Shown here in pieces: positions 7,056 through 15,665 of a DNA stretch of 64,000 nucleotides. Location: positions 124,001-188,000 of the forward strand of contig NZ_JAUEQY010000002.1 of assembly GCF_030406325.1 (NCBI RefSeq), read 5' to 3'. The translations under genes were made by a program, and so were the position numbers. Position 1 is the stretch's first letter, and every line of letters starts with the position of its first letter. A model generated the notes under the pieces. The model had not been told where the DNA came from. It did not search any database and saw only the letters and a program-made list of their open reading frames with translations. This stretch comes from Actinomadura sp. DC4 (GTDB lineage: Bacteria > Actinomycetota > Actinomycetes > Streptosporangiales > Streptosporangiaceae).

Positions 7056-8939
7056 GTGACGATGGGGAGCGGCGAGCTCGTCGGCGGGAAGTACCGCCTG
7101 ATCGAGATCCTGGGCGAAGGCGCCATCGGCGTCGTGTGGCGCGCCCACGACGAGTCGCTCGGCCGGGACGTGGCGATCAAGGAGATCAGGTTCCCGGCCG
7201 GCCTCGACGAGGACCAGGTCGAGTCCCTGCGCGTCCGCACCCTGCGCGAGGCGCGCGCCGCCGCACGGCTGAGCCACCCGGGCATCGTCACCGTGCACGA
7301 GGTCGTACGCCAGGACGACCGGCCGTGGATCGTCATGGAACTCATCCGCGGCCGTACTCTCGCGCAGGTCGTCAAGGCCGACGGGCCGCTGTCACCGCGG
7401 CGGGTGGCCGAGATCGGCGCCCAGATCCTCGACGGGTTACGGGCGGCGCACCGGGCCGGCGTCGTCCACCGGGACGTGAAACCGAGCAACGTGATGCTCG
7501 ACGGCGACCGTACGGTGCTGACCGACTTCGGCATCGCCGCGCTCGACGGCGGCACCGTGCTCACCCAGACCGGGGCGATGCTGGGCACACCCGCCTTCAT
7601 GGCGCCCGAACAGGCGCGGGGCATGTTCGCGACACCGGCGTCGGACCTGTGGTCGCTCGGCGCGACGATGTACGCGGCGGTCGAGGGGACGCGGCCGTTC
7701 GAGGGCGAGACCGTCGCCACCGTGCTCATCACGCTGCTGACCGCCGACCCGCCGCCGCCCCAGCGGGCCGGCCCGCTCGCCCCGGTGATCGCCGGTCTGC
7801 TGGCCAAGGAGCCCGGCTTACGCCTGTCCGCCGACGACCTCGCCGGTGAACTGGCCCGCGTCGCCGGCGTCCCCCCACCGGCCGCCGCCGTTCCCGCCGG
7901 ACCGCCGCCTCGCCGGCGGTTCCGTGTCCTTCTCGCCGTCCTCGCCGTCGCGATCGCGCTGACCACGGCGACCGCGGTCTGGCTGCCCCGGCGCTCCCAC
8001 CCCGAGAACCGCCCCCGCCCCGCCCCCGCCGGCCCGCCACCCGTGCACATCGGCATCCACTTCCCGTCCGTACGCCTCAAGTCGGACACCAACGTCTTCT
8101 CGGTGGCGTTCAGCCCGGACGGTTCACGGCTGGCCGGCGCGGGCTCCGACGGCACGATCCGCCTGTGGGACGTACGCCGGCGGGTCCAGCTCGCCCAGCT
8201 TCCGGGCCACAGCGACCCGATCGAGGACGTCCGGTTCAGCCCGGACGGCACGCTTCTCGCCACCGCGGGCGACGACGACACCGTACGTCTGTGGGACCTG
8301 CGGTCGAACACCCAGGTCGCCGAGCTGACCGGGCACCGCTCGGAGGTCTGGACGGTCGACTTCAGCCCGGACGGGGCGCTGCTGGCGAGCGGTTCGAAGG
8401 ACGGCACCGTACGGCTCTGGGACGTCCGCTCCCACCGCCAGGTCCGCGTCCTGCGCGAGGCCCGCGACGCCGTCACGGCCGTACGCTTCAGCCCGGACGG
8501 AGCGACCCTGGCCGGCGCGTCCGCGAACAAGTCGGTGCTCCTGTGGAGCACCACGACCTGGGCCCGGCTCGCCGTCCTCAACGGGCACACCGACGCCGTC
8601 CACTCGATCGCCTTCAGCCGTGACGGCCGTACGCTGGCCAGCAGCGGCGGCGACCAGAAGGTGCTGCTGTGGGACGTCGCCACCCGCCTCGGCACGGGCG
8701 TCTTCACCGGCCACACGGGCATGGTCGACTCGGTGGCGTTCAGCCCGGACGGCCGCACGCTGGCCAGCGGCGGCGAGGACCACAAGGTCCTGCTCTACGA
8801 CGTCGCCGCCAACACCACGATCGCCACCCTGGACGGCCACAGGGCCCAGGTCGACTCCGTCGCCTTCAGCCCGGACGGCCGCACGCTGGCCACGGGCGCC
8901 GAGGACCGGTCCGTACGCCTCTGGGACCTCACCCGCTGA
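7056..8939 (+). CDS. Membrane-anchored Ser/Thr protein kinase with WD40 propeller
   Basis: The 627-aa protein has an intact Hanks-type kinase domain (about 12-270): glycine loop GEGAIG, Lys42 in VAIKEI, catalytic HRDVKPSN (Asp140), DFG at 157-159 and APE at 183-185. A proline-rich linker leads to one transmembrane helix (about 290-310). Residues 340-627 are seven WD40 repeats with the motif FSPDG..LA....D..VRLWD, likely a closed seven-bladed propeller outside the membrane or at its surface. Kinase-WD40 fusions are known in actinomycetes and cyanobacteria; the propeller probably senses or scaffolds partners. No phosphatase gene is adjacent. Repeats share DNA-level similarity, so gene conversion between blades is plausible. 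Confidence 0.92.
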   Translation: MTMGSGELVGGKYRLIEILGEGAIGVVWRAHDESLGRDVAIKEIRFPAGLDEDQVESLRVRTLREARAAARLSHPGIVTVHEVVRQDDRPWIVMELIRGRTLAQVVKADGPLSPRRVAEIGAQILDGLRAAHRAGVVHRDVKPSNVMLDGDRTVLTDFGIAALDGGTVLTQTGAMLGTPAFMAPEQARGMFATPASDLWSLGATMYAAVEGTRPFEGETVATVLITLLTADPPPPQRAGPLAPVIAGLLAKEPGLRLSADDLAGELARVAGVPPPAAAVPAGPPPRRRFRVLLAVLAVAIALTTATAVWLPRRSHPENRPRPAPAGPPPVHIGIHFPSVRLKSDTNVFSVAFSPDGSRLAGAGSDGTIRLWDVRRRVQLAQLPGHSDPIEDVRFSPDGTLLATAGDDDTVRLWDLRSNTQVAELTGHRSEVWTVDFSPDGALLASGSKDGTVRLWDVRSHRQVRVLREARDAVTAVRFSPDGATLAGASANKSVLLWSTTTWARLAVLNGHTDAVHSIAFSRDGRTLASSGGDQKVLLWDVATRLGTGVFTGHTGMVDSVAFSPDGRTLASGGEDHKVLLYDVAANTTIATLDGHRAQVDSVAFSPDGRTLATGAEDRSVRLWDLTR

Positions 8940-8962
8940 CCCGGCGTGGCAGGATCCCGGCT

Positions 8963-9598
8963 GTGAAACTCACCAAGCTGGGCCATGCCTGCGTGCGTCT
9001 GGAGAAGGACGGCCGCGCGATCGTGATCGATCCCGGGGTGTTCACTCCGGAGGAGGACGCACTGGCCGGGGCCGAGGCGATCCTGATCACGCATGAGCAC
9101 CCCGACCACCTCGACATCGACCGCGTACGCCGGGCGCGGGCCGGCGATCCGGCCCTGCGGATCCTCGCCAACCGCGCGGTCGCCGAACAGTTCCCCGACC
9201 TCGGGATTCAGCAGGTCGGGCATGAGGACCGGTTCACGGTGGCGGGGTTCGACGTCCAGGTGTACGGGGACCTGCACTCCGTGGTCCATCCGGACCTTCC
9301 GGTCGTCGCCAACAGCGGCTTCCTGGTGGAGGGCGAGGTGTTCCACCCGGGCGACTCGTTCACGGTCCCCGGGCAGCCGGTACCGACCCTGCTGACTCCG
9401 TGTGACGCGCCGTGGCTCAAGGCCGCCGAGATGATCGACTACCTCAGGGAGATCGCGCCGGACCGGGCGTACTCCATTCACGACGCCTATGTGTCGACGA
9501 CGGGCATGGGAGTGGTCGACAGCTTCCTCACCTGGGAGCGCGAGCGAGCCGGCACCGACATCCGGGTGTTCGCCCCCGGCGAGACCGTGGAGCTCTAA
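8963..9598 (+). CDS. UlaG-like metallo-beta-lactamase-fold hydrolase
   Basis: The 211-aa protein has the metal-binding motif HEHPDH (residues 44-49), an early LGHACVRLE strand, a second histidine in DLHSVVHP, an aspartate in HPGDSF and a terminal His in YSIHDAY, the set of ligands of the L-ascorbate-6-phosphate lactonase-like branch of MBL-fold enzymes. It lacks a signal peptide. GTG 8963 is chosen because homology begins there and CAGGAT seven bases upstream could serve as a leaderless -10. It stands alone, 23 bases after the kinase gene. The substrate is unknown. Confidence 0.88.
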   Translation: MKLTKLGHACVRLEKDGRAIVIDPGVFTPEEDALAGAEAILITHEHPDHLDIDRVRRARAGDPALRILANRAVAEQFPDLGIQQVGHEDRFTVAGFDVQVYGDLHSVVHPDLPVVANSGFLVEGEVFHPGDSFTVPGQPVPTLLTPCDAPWLKAAEMIDYLREIAPDRAYSIHDAYVSTTGMGVVDSFLTWERERAGTDIRVFAPGETVEL

Positions 9599-9626
9599 CG
9601 GACCCCCTCAGACATCTCCGTCCTGG

Positions 9627-11594
9627 TCACGGCGTGATCAGGGCGAAGCCGCCCGGGGGGACGGTGACCGTGACCGTCCGGCCGGCGGTCGTCCGGGCCT
9701 CCTTCGTACGGCCCTCGGTGTCGTACGTCGCGGCCCTCAGGCGTCCGTCGCCGGGAACGGTGACCGTCACGGTCCTCGGGGTGCGGGCCACGCTGCTCAG
9801 CAGGGCCGTTCCACCCGTGACCAGTGAGGAGACCAGCGGGGTCAGCTCGACCGCGTCCAGGTCGCCGGAACCGTCCGCGGTCAGGGTGACGGCGCCGGGC
9901 GGAAGGGAGCCCGGCAGCGCGACGGGCAGGAGGGCGCCCGGCGCGGGGGCCACGCCCTGCGGCCCGGTCGCGCCGAACCGTACCCGGCCCAGGAGGGCGT
10001 TCCCCGACCGGAACTCCGCACGGTCCCTCGCGCCCGGCAGCAGGTAGGCGACCGGCTCGACCAGGCGCGGCTGCGGGCTCGCCGGCAGCGTCCAGGCCAG
10101 CCGGCCGCCGCCCGTGACGTAAGCGCCGCCGCTCCACTGCGAATCACCCGTCCACGGCGAGTCCGGCCGTACGACGTGCGCGCCGCCGGTCAGCGTCGCG
10201 GACTCCGCCTCGACGGTGCGCTGCCCGTCGCGGCGTACGACGTGGGCGGACGCGCGGGCGAGCGCGGCCAGGTCCGGCGCCGCGTCCAGCGCCTCCATCG
10301 TGAGCAGGCCGTGGACGGTCGACTCGGCGCCGGAGTTGCGGTTGACCACGCCGTCGGCGCTGACGCCGTCGAACGTCACGCCCGTCGCCGGGTCGTACAT
10401 CGCGGCGCCGGCGGGATTCTGGCCGAAGAACCAGCCCGCGGCGACGCCCGCCAGGCGACGCAGGCCGTCCGACCGCGCGGCCGAGGCGACCGCGAGCAGT
10501 CCCTCGAACCGCGCGTCCGCACCGTACGCGATCTGGCTGCCGTCGATCGGCGTGGGCAGCAGCCCGTTGTCCGGGCCGGTCGCGGTCAGCAGATGCGGCG
10601 TGAAGACCGCCGCGTCCGCGACCGCGGCTCCGAGGAGGCGAGGGCGGCCGAGCGGGGGTGTCGCCCTCGCCAACGCGGAGGGCATCTGTGTACCCCAGGC
10701 ATGCCAGTCCGAACGTGACAAAGCCCACGGCAGGATGGCCCCATACGGCCAGTTTCCGGGGTTTCCGGCGCTCATCGCCGCGATTCCGGTCGCGAACCGG
10801 TCCAGGGCGGTGCGTGCGGCGGGCGGCCCGCCGGCCACCACGTACGCGCTCAGGCCGAGGACCGCCTCCGAGGTCGCGTCCGCGCCGTCCGCGATGAGCC
10901 AGGACGGCACCTTCACGCCGTGCACCGTCTGAAACGAGCCATAGTGAGCGAGAACGTCGCGGTCGAGCGCCTTGATGGCCAGATCGAGGCGTTCGCGCAG
11001 GAACGAGGCGAATCCTGGGTCGCTGTGGCGGAACGCCGCGTACCCCTCGCCGAGCGCCCACACCGTACGGGCGAGCCAGTACGACGGACCGGAGTCGGAG
11101 GGGTCCGGGTCCTCCTTCGGGAGTGCGCTGGGGTTCAGCGTGCCGTCCGGCTGCATCCACAGCACGACGTCGCCGGCGTGCGGGCCGGTCGTCGTCTGCA
11201 GATACGTCAGGCCGCGGAGCAGGGCGTACGCCTGCTCGCGGCTGTGCCCGTCGCCGCCGGCCCGCCAGTGCCGCAGGTAGACGACGGCGGCGCGGGAGAT
11301 GTCATCGGCGTCGTACGCGCCCTGCCCGTAGGTGTTCGTCGCGGCGTCGTACGTCCCGCCGCCGGTGGGCTTGTAGCCGCCGTCCGCGAGCCGGTCCGCG
11401 TACACCCACAGCGCCCCGAGCCGCGGGTCGGAGTCCTGCCGGTAGGTCGAATGGCCGGCCACGGCGGGCGGAGAGACACGCGTGGTGAGGGCGTCCAGGT
11501 GGGCGAGGTTCGCCAGCGGCGCCGCCGCGGAGGCCGGCGCGGAAATCCCGGTGACCAGGCACAGCAGCGCGATGACGGGAGCGAGACGGCGCAT
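9627..11594 (-). CDS. Secreted glycosidase-like protein, last gene of the GH130 operon
   Basis: The 655-aa protein has a Sec signal peptide (about 1-24, ending ASAA). The body (about 60-470) is rich in Trp/Tyr/Gly helix-type segments such as YWLARTVWALGEGYAAF, NWPYGAILPWALSRSDWHAWGTQ and WFFGQNPAGAAMY, which look like an (alpha/alpha)6 toroid glycosidase. The last about 190 residues are beta-rich, resembling a carbohydrate-binding or Ig-like domain. I cannot assign a GH family. Its ATG overlaps the GH130 stop (TGATG), and it is the sixth gene of the LacI-ABC operon. A sensible inference is that it releases the oligosaccharide imported by the transporter and cleaved by the GH130 enzyme. Confidence 0.65.
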   Translation of the reverse strand: MRRLAPVIALLCLVTGISAPASAAAPLANLAHLDALTTRVSPPAVAGHSTYRQDSDPRLGALWVYADRLADGGYKPTGGGTYDAATNTYGQGAYDADDISRAAVVYLRHWRAGGDGHSREQAYALLRGLTYLQTTTGPHAGDVVLWMQPDGTLNPSALPKEDPDPSDSGPSYWLARTVWALGEGYAAFRHSDPGFASFLRERLDLAIKALDRDVLAHYGSFQTVHGVKVPSWLIADGADATSEAVLGLSAYVVAGGPPAARTALDRFATGIAAMSAGNPGNWPYGAILPWALSRSDWHAWGTQMPSALARATPPLGRPRLLGAAVADAAVFTPHLLTATGPDNGLLPTPIDGSQIAYGADARFEGLLAVASAARSDGLRRLAGVAAGWFFGQNPAGAAMYDPATGVTFDGVSADGVVNRNSGAESTVHGLLTMEALDAAPDLAALARASAHVVRRDGQRTVEAESATLTGGAHVVRPDSPWTGDSQWSGGAYVTGGGRLAWTLPASPQPRLVEPVAYLLPGARDRAEFRSGNALLGRVRFGATGPQGVAPAPGALLPVALPGSLPPGAVTLTADGSGDLDAVELTPLVSSLVTGGTALLSSVARTPRTVTVTVPGDGRLRAATYDTEGRTKEARTTAGRTVTVTVPPGGFALITP

Positions 11595-12661
11595 CAGCCG
11601 AGCCGGTCCAGGCGGGCGACACCGATCTTGGAGTCGGCCATTCCGTAGAACACGTAGCGGACGCCGTCGACCTCCTCGATCGCGGTCGGGAACACCACGT
11701 TCGGGACGAGCCCCTCCCGCTCGTCGGCGGTCTCGGGCGACATGAGCGGCTCCGGCGTACGGGCCAGCACCCGGGCGGGGTCGGCCGGGTCGAGCAGCAT
11801 CGCGCCGGCCGCGTAGTTGACCCGCTGCTGCGGCTCCCAGCCCTCCGCCATCGCCCCGGAGACGCCGTGGTGGATCAGCAGCCAGCCCTCGTCGACGCGG
11901 ATCGGCGCGGGTCCGGCACCGATCTTCAGCTCCTCGAACGGGTACTCGCTCATCGCGACGAGCCGGTGCCGCGCCTGGTGGGTCAGCGCGGCGACGTCCC
12001 GTTCCACCAGCGCGGCGGGGGCGTAGGAGATCCAGATGCCCGGCCGGTCGTCGGTGACGCCCGCGGGCAGGTGGGTGCCCTCGCCGTCGCGGATCCAGCC
12101 GAGGTCCCACATGGGCCGGTGCAGCATCGCGTACGCGAGTTCGCCGTCGGGGCCGGGCACGGGTTCGGGGAAGAAGACCGCGTCCTTGTTCGGGAACAGG
12201 TTCAGGTCGATGTCCAGGTCCGGCTGGTACTCGAAGTGGACGGGGCCGAGCCGCAGCCACGTGCTCAGGTCCTCCGAGACGGCCAGCGCGAGCCGCGGGC
12301 CGAGCGGGCCGTACGCGACGTAGGTCATCAGGTGCAGGCCGAGCGAGGGCACCCAGGTCACGCGCGGGTCCTCGACGCCGGCGTTGGACGTGCCGCGTTC
12401 GAACCCGGCGTCGGGGGCGAACACGATCCCCCGGCGCAGCACCCCCGTCGGGACTCCGTCGTCCAGCATGACCTTGGCGAGGCCGACCCGCGAGACGTTG
12501 CCCTCGGCGACGAGCCGGGGCAGAAGGTACAGCCGGCCGTCGGGGGTGCGCCCGCTGGCCGGGTTCAGCACGCCCTCGGCCTCGTTCGGGTCGCCGGGCA
12601 GCGGCGCCATGACGACGCCCTGCCGGGTGAGTGCGTACGGGACATCGGTGGAAGTCAACAA
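11594..12661 (-). CDS. GH130-family glycoside phosphorylase/hydrolase
   Basis: The 355-aa protein has the five-bladed propeller signature of GH130: NEAEGVLNPASG near residue 30, the invariant GVEDPRVT at 95-102 (Asp98 the expected general acid) and later NLFPNKDAVFFPEPV and FPTAIEE. GH130 enzymes act mainly on beta-mannosides, many as cytoplasmic phosphorylases; there is no signal peptide, in line with this. The start is TTG 12661 or the next TTG codon; both follow the permease stop within four to seven bases. The neighbours are an ABC sugar importer and a secreted glycosidase-like protein, so the operon likely handles mannose-containing oligosaccharides. Phosphorolysis rather than hydrolysis is an inference. 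Confidence 0.85.
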   Translation of the reverse strand: MLTSTDVPYALTRQGVVMAPLPGDPNEAEGVLNPASGRTPDGRLYLLPRLVAEGNVSRVGLAKVMLDDGVPTGVLRRGIVFAPDAGFERGTSNAGVEDPRVTWVPSLGLHLMTYVAYGPLGPRLALAVSEDLSTWLRLGPVHFEYQPDLDIDLNLFPNKDAVFFPEPVPGPDGELAYAMLHRPMWDLGWIRDGEGTHLPAGVTDDRPGIWISYAPAALVERDVAALTHQARHRLVAMSEYPFEELKIGAGPAPIRVDEGWLLIHHGVSGAMAEGWEPQQRVNYAAGAMLLDPADPARVLARTPEPLMSPETADEREGLVPNVVFPTAIEEVDGVRYVFYGMADSKIGVARLDRLG

Positions 12662-12664
12662 GCT

Positions 12665-13489
12665 CTAACCCTTCACGCCGGAGCCGAGGTCGGTGGAGAC
12701 GAAATGCCGCTGGAAGACCAGAAAGAGCGCCACGGCGGGCGCCGCGAGCACGCAGGCGCCCGCGAGGATCGCGCCGAACGGGTTGGCCGCCCGCCCGGCG
12801 GTCGTGTTGATGTAGTTGGCGAGGGACACCGCGAGCGGCTGCATGTTCTGCTGCTTGGTGATCAGGAACGGCCACAGGAACTCGTTCCAGGGGCCGATGA
12901 ACGTCAGCAGCAGCGCGGTGATCAGTGCCGGTTTGACCAGCGGCAACGCGATCCGCAGCAGGATGCGCAGCTCCCCGGCGCCGTCGATGCGGGCGGCGTC
13001 GAACAGGTCGCGCGGCAACTGCAGGAAGTACTGCCGGAAGACGAAGACGGCGGTGGAGTTGATGGCGTACGGGGCGATCATCCCGAGGTAGGAGTCGCCC
13101 AGGCCGTAGTCGCGGACGATCAGGACGTACAGCGGGATGGTGAGCAGTTGGAAGGGCACGACCTGCACGAGCAGGAGCGCGGCGAAGAGCACGCCGCGAC
13201 CGCGGAAGTGCAGCTGCGCCAGGGCGTACCCGGCGAGCGTGCCGAAGACGACCGTGCCCAGGATGACGCCGCCGGTGAAGACGCCGGAGTTGACCAGGGC
13301 GCGCAGCAGGTCGACCGCGCCGTCGATCTGCCGGTAGTTCTGCAGCGACAGGTTGCCCGGATTCGGCACCGCGCCCGACGGGGCGCTGTCCAGGTGCGTC
13401 TGCAGCGAGCCGACCAGCATGTAGTAGAAGGGGAACAGGAACACCAGCGCGCCGACGATCAGCACCGTCAGCCGTCCGTACCTCCGCAT
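12665..13489 (-). CDS. Sugar ABC transporter permease, MalG type
   Basis: The 274-aa integral membrane protein has six predicted helices, beginning with LTVLIVGALVFLFPFYYML, and the EAA loop contacting the ATPase (AARIDGAGELRILLRIALPLVKPAL), placed about 80-100 residues from the C-terminus as in CUT1 family MalG-like subunits. It follows the MalF-type gene by one base. No ATPase gene lies in the operon, so the importer must borrow a shared MsiK-like ATPase encoded elsewhere, as is usual in actinomycetes. Confidence 0.9.
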   Translation of the reverse strand: MRRYGRLTVLIVGALVFLFPFYYMLVGSLQTHLDSAPSGAVPNPGNLSLQNYRQIDGAVDLLRALVNSGVFTGGVILGTVVFGTLAGYALAQLHFRGRGVLFAALLLVQVVPFQLLTIPLYVLIVRDYGLGDSYLGMIAPYAINSTAVFVFRQYFLQLPRDLFDAARIDGAGELRILLRIALPLVKPALITALLLTFIGPWNEFLWPFLITKQQNMQPLAVSLANYINTTAGRAANPFGAILAGACVLAAPAVALFLVFQRHFVSTDLGSGVKG

Positions 13490-13490
13490 G

Positions 13491-14369
13491 TCAGTCCCTC
13501 TCCAGCAGGCGACGGTTGATCAACGCGATGACCAGGACCGCGACGACGAGCAGCACGCCGATCGCGGCGCCGACGTCCGGATGGCCCTGTTCGATGCCGC
13601 GCTGGTACATCACCAGGACGGGCGAGCTGGACGCTCCGTCCGGGCCGCCCCCGCCGGTGAGCAGGTACGGCTCGGTGAACAGGTTCGCGCCGGTGATGAG
13701 CGAGACGATCACGACCAGGACGGTGGCCGGGCGTACGCCGGGCACGGTGACCGCGCGGAACGCCCGCCAGCGCGACGCGCCGTCGACGGCCGCCGCCTCG
13801 TACAGCTCCTTGGGCACGTTCTGCAGCGCGGCGAGGTAGAGCAGGATGAAGAAGCCGAGCTGTTTCCACGTGACGTACACCGCGATCGACGGCATCGCCA
13901 GATGCGTGTTGACCAGCCACGACGGGCGCGGCGCGAGCGGCCCGAGCACCCCGTTGACGAACCCGTTCGTGGTGAACAGGAACAGCCACACGCCGACCAC
14001 CGCGACACTCGCGGTGACGTACGGCACGTAGTAGCTGAGCCGGAAGAACGTACGGAACCGGATCGCGCCGTTCAGCGCGCTCGCCAGGCCCAGCGACAGC
14101 ACCACCGTGAGCGGCACGTTGATCACCAGGAAGACGAGGATGTTGCCGAACGCCTGCCGTACGGCCGGGTCGGTCAGCACGTCGCGGTAGTTGTCCAGGC
14201 CGACGAACGGCCGCGGCACCGAGACGCCCGGCGCGGTGAAGATGTAGCGGTGGAACGACATCCACACCGCGAGGCCGAGCGGGTAGGCGAAGACGGCGGC
14301 GAGGAAGATCGCGTACGGCGCGGCGAAGACGATGCCGATCGGGCGGCGGCCGAGGAGCAGGCGCGTCAT
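13491..14369 (-). CDS. Sugar ABC transporter permease, MalF/UgpA type
   Basis: The 292-aa membrane protein has a cytoplasmic N-terminus, an opening helix IVFAAPYAIFLAAVFAYPLGLAVW and the EAA loop AAAVDGASRWRAFRAVTVPGVRPATV about 90 residues before the end, matching CUT1 permeases paired with a MalG subunit. Start ATG 14369 is nine bases downstream of the binding-protein stop. Together with the adjacent permease it forms the channel of the importer. Confidence 0.9.
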   Translation of the reverse strand: MTRLLLGRRPIGIVFAAPYAIFLAAVFAYPLGLAVWMSFHRYIFTAPGVSVPRPFVGLDNYRDVLTDPAVRQAFGNILVFLVINVPLTVVLSLGLASALNGAIRFRTFFRLSYYVPYVTASVAVVGVWLFLFTTNGFVNGVLGPLAPRPSWLVNTHLAMPSIAVYVTWKQLGFFILLYLAALQNVPKELYEAAAVDGASRWRAFRAVTVPGVRPATVLVVIVSLITGANLFTEPYLLTGGGGPDGASSSPVLVMYQRGIEQGHPDVGAAIGVLLVVAVLVIALINRRLLERD

Positions 14370-14378
14370 GACGGCCGC

Positions 14379-15665
14379 TCAGCCGTGCTCGACCAGGCCG
14401 TCGATCTTCCCTGCGACCTGGTGCAGCGCCTGGTTCGGGTCGGCTCCGCCGAAGACGACGGACTTGGTCCAGGAGTCGCGGAAGGCCTGCCAGGCGGCGA
14501 CGGAGTTCGGCACGCTGGGCACCTCGACCGTACGGTCGGCCTGGTCGGCGAACTGCTTGTAGGCGGGGTTCTTGGCGAAGTAGTCCGCGTAGGCCTGCGG
14601 AAGGCCGGTGCGCATCGGCATCTGGCCGGTCGTCTGGAGCAGCTTGCCGTCCTGGTCCGAGCCGGTGACGAACTTCGTGAAGTCCCAGGCGGTGCCGCGG
14701 TTCTTGCAGGAGACGAACATCCCGATGTTCTTCGCGTCGCTGAAGGTGTGGATCGAAGACGCGGGCGTACCCTGCGAGGTCGGCACCGGCACCACGCCCC
14801 AGTCGACCTTACCCTTGTAGACGCTGATCGCCCACGGGCCCACCGTGGCCATCGCCGCGACGCCGTCGGCGAAGGCGTCGCCCTTGTAGGCCTCCTTGCC
14901 GGCCAGGCCGCCCGCGTAGATCGAGTGCCAGAACTGCGCGACGGACTGCCCGGCCGGGCCGTCGAACGTCGCCTTCTTGTTCTCCACCAGCGACTTGCCG
15001 CCCGACTCGGCGGCGTACATCGGGTAGAAGTCGAACCAGGACTGGAAGAACTCGCTCGACGGCGCCGGGTTGATGGCGTACTTGGCGGCCTTGGAGGAGA
15101 CCAGCTTGCGCGCGGTCTCCAGGAACTGCGCGTCGGTCGCCAGCGGCGGCTTGTCGACGTCGATGCCGGCCTTCTTGAAGAGCTTCTTGTTGTAGAAGAT
15201 CATCACCGGGTTCGACTTCCACGGCATCTGGTAGTACTTGCCGTCCGGCGAGCGGTACTGCGCGCTCTTCGCGCCGGTCCGCGCCTCGACGTAGGACTTG
15301 CCGTCGGGGAAGTCGTCCAGCGGCACGAGCCCGCCCTGCGCCTGGAGTCCCGGTACGGACGCCGGCGAGGTGTTGAAGATCAGACACGGCTCGGTGCCCG
15401 CCGTCACCGCCGCGCTGATCACCTCTTCGGAGGACTTGCCGGCCGGGATCTCCTGCCCGCTGACCTGCTCACTCGGGTGCGCGGCGTTCCAGGCCGCGAC
15501 CGCCTGCTCGCCCCACGCGACCTCCTCCGGGTTGTTGGAGTACCAGATCTTGATCGGCCCGTGCGCCTGGGCGGCCTTGCTCTGGTCGGCGCCGCCATGG
15601 TTGCCGCCGCAGGCGGTCAGGGCGGCGAGGGACAGCACTGCGACGGGAAGGGTCAGACGTTTCAT
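14379..15665 (-). CDS. Extracellular sugar-binding lipoprotein of the ABC importer
   Basis: The 428-aa protein has a lipoprotein signal peptide with lipobox LTAC (Cys19) followed by GGN. The mature part has the family 1 solute-binding layout: KIWYSNNPEEVAWGEQAVAAWNAAHP, an aromatic-rich ligand region (YYQMPWKSNPVMIFYNKKLFKKAG) and GPWAISVYKG. It captures the oligosaccharide outside the membrane for the two permeases encoded just downstream. The ATG overlaps the LacI stop by four bases (ATGA), so regulator and transporter are cotranscribed. Confidence 0.9.
   Translation of the reverse strand: MKRLTLPVAVLSLAALTACGGNHGGADQSKAAQAHGPIKIWYSNNPEEVAWGEQAVAAWNAAHPSEQVSGQEIPAGKSSEEVISAAVTAGTEPCLIFNTSPASVPGLQAQGGLVPLDDFPDGKSYVEARTGAKSAQYRSPDGKYYQMPWKSNPVMIFYNKKLFKKAGIDVDKPPLATDAQFLETARKLVSSKAAKYAINPAPSSEFFQSWFDFYPMYAAESGGKSLVENKKATFDGPAGQSVAQFWHSIYAGGLAGKEAYKGDAFADGVAAMATVGPWAISVYKGKVDWGVVPVPTSQGTPASSIHTFSDAKNIGMFVSCKNRGTAWDFTKFVTGSDQDGKLLQTTGQMPMRTGLPQAYADYFAKNPAYKQFADQADRTVEVPSVPNSVAAWQAFRDSWTKSVVFGGADPNQALHQVAGKIDGLVEHG

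Noticed and set aside
8050-8940. Repeated DNA that could suggest a tandem repeat or CRISPR-like array
   Set aside because: The repeats are in-frame WD40 blades of about 42 codons encoding FSPDG and RLWD motifs.
9627-12875. Single very long minus-strand frame of 1,082 codons
   Set aside because: It joins the glycosidase-like gene with an out-of-frame shadow of GH130; the signal peptide at 11,594 and the TGATG junction mark the true start.
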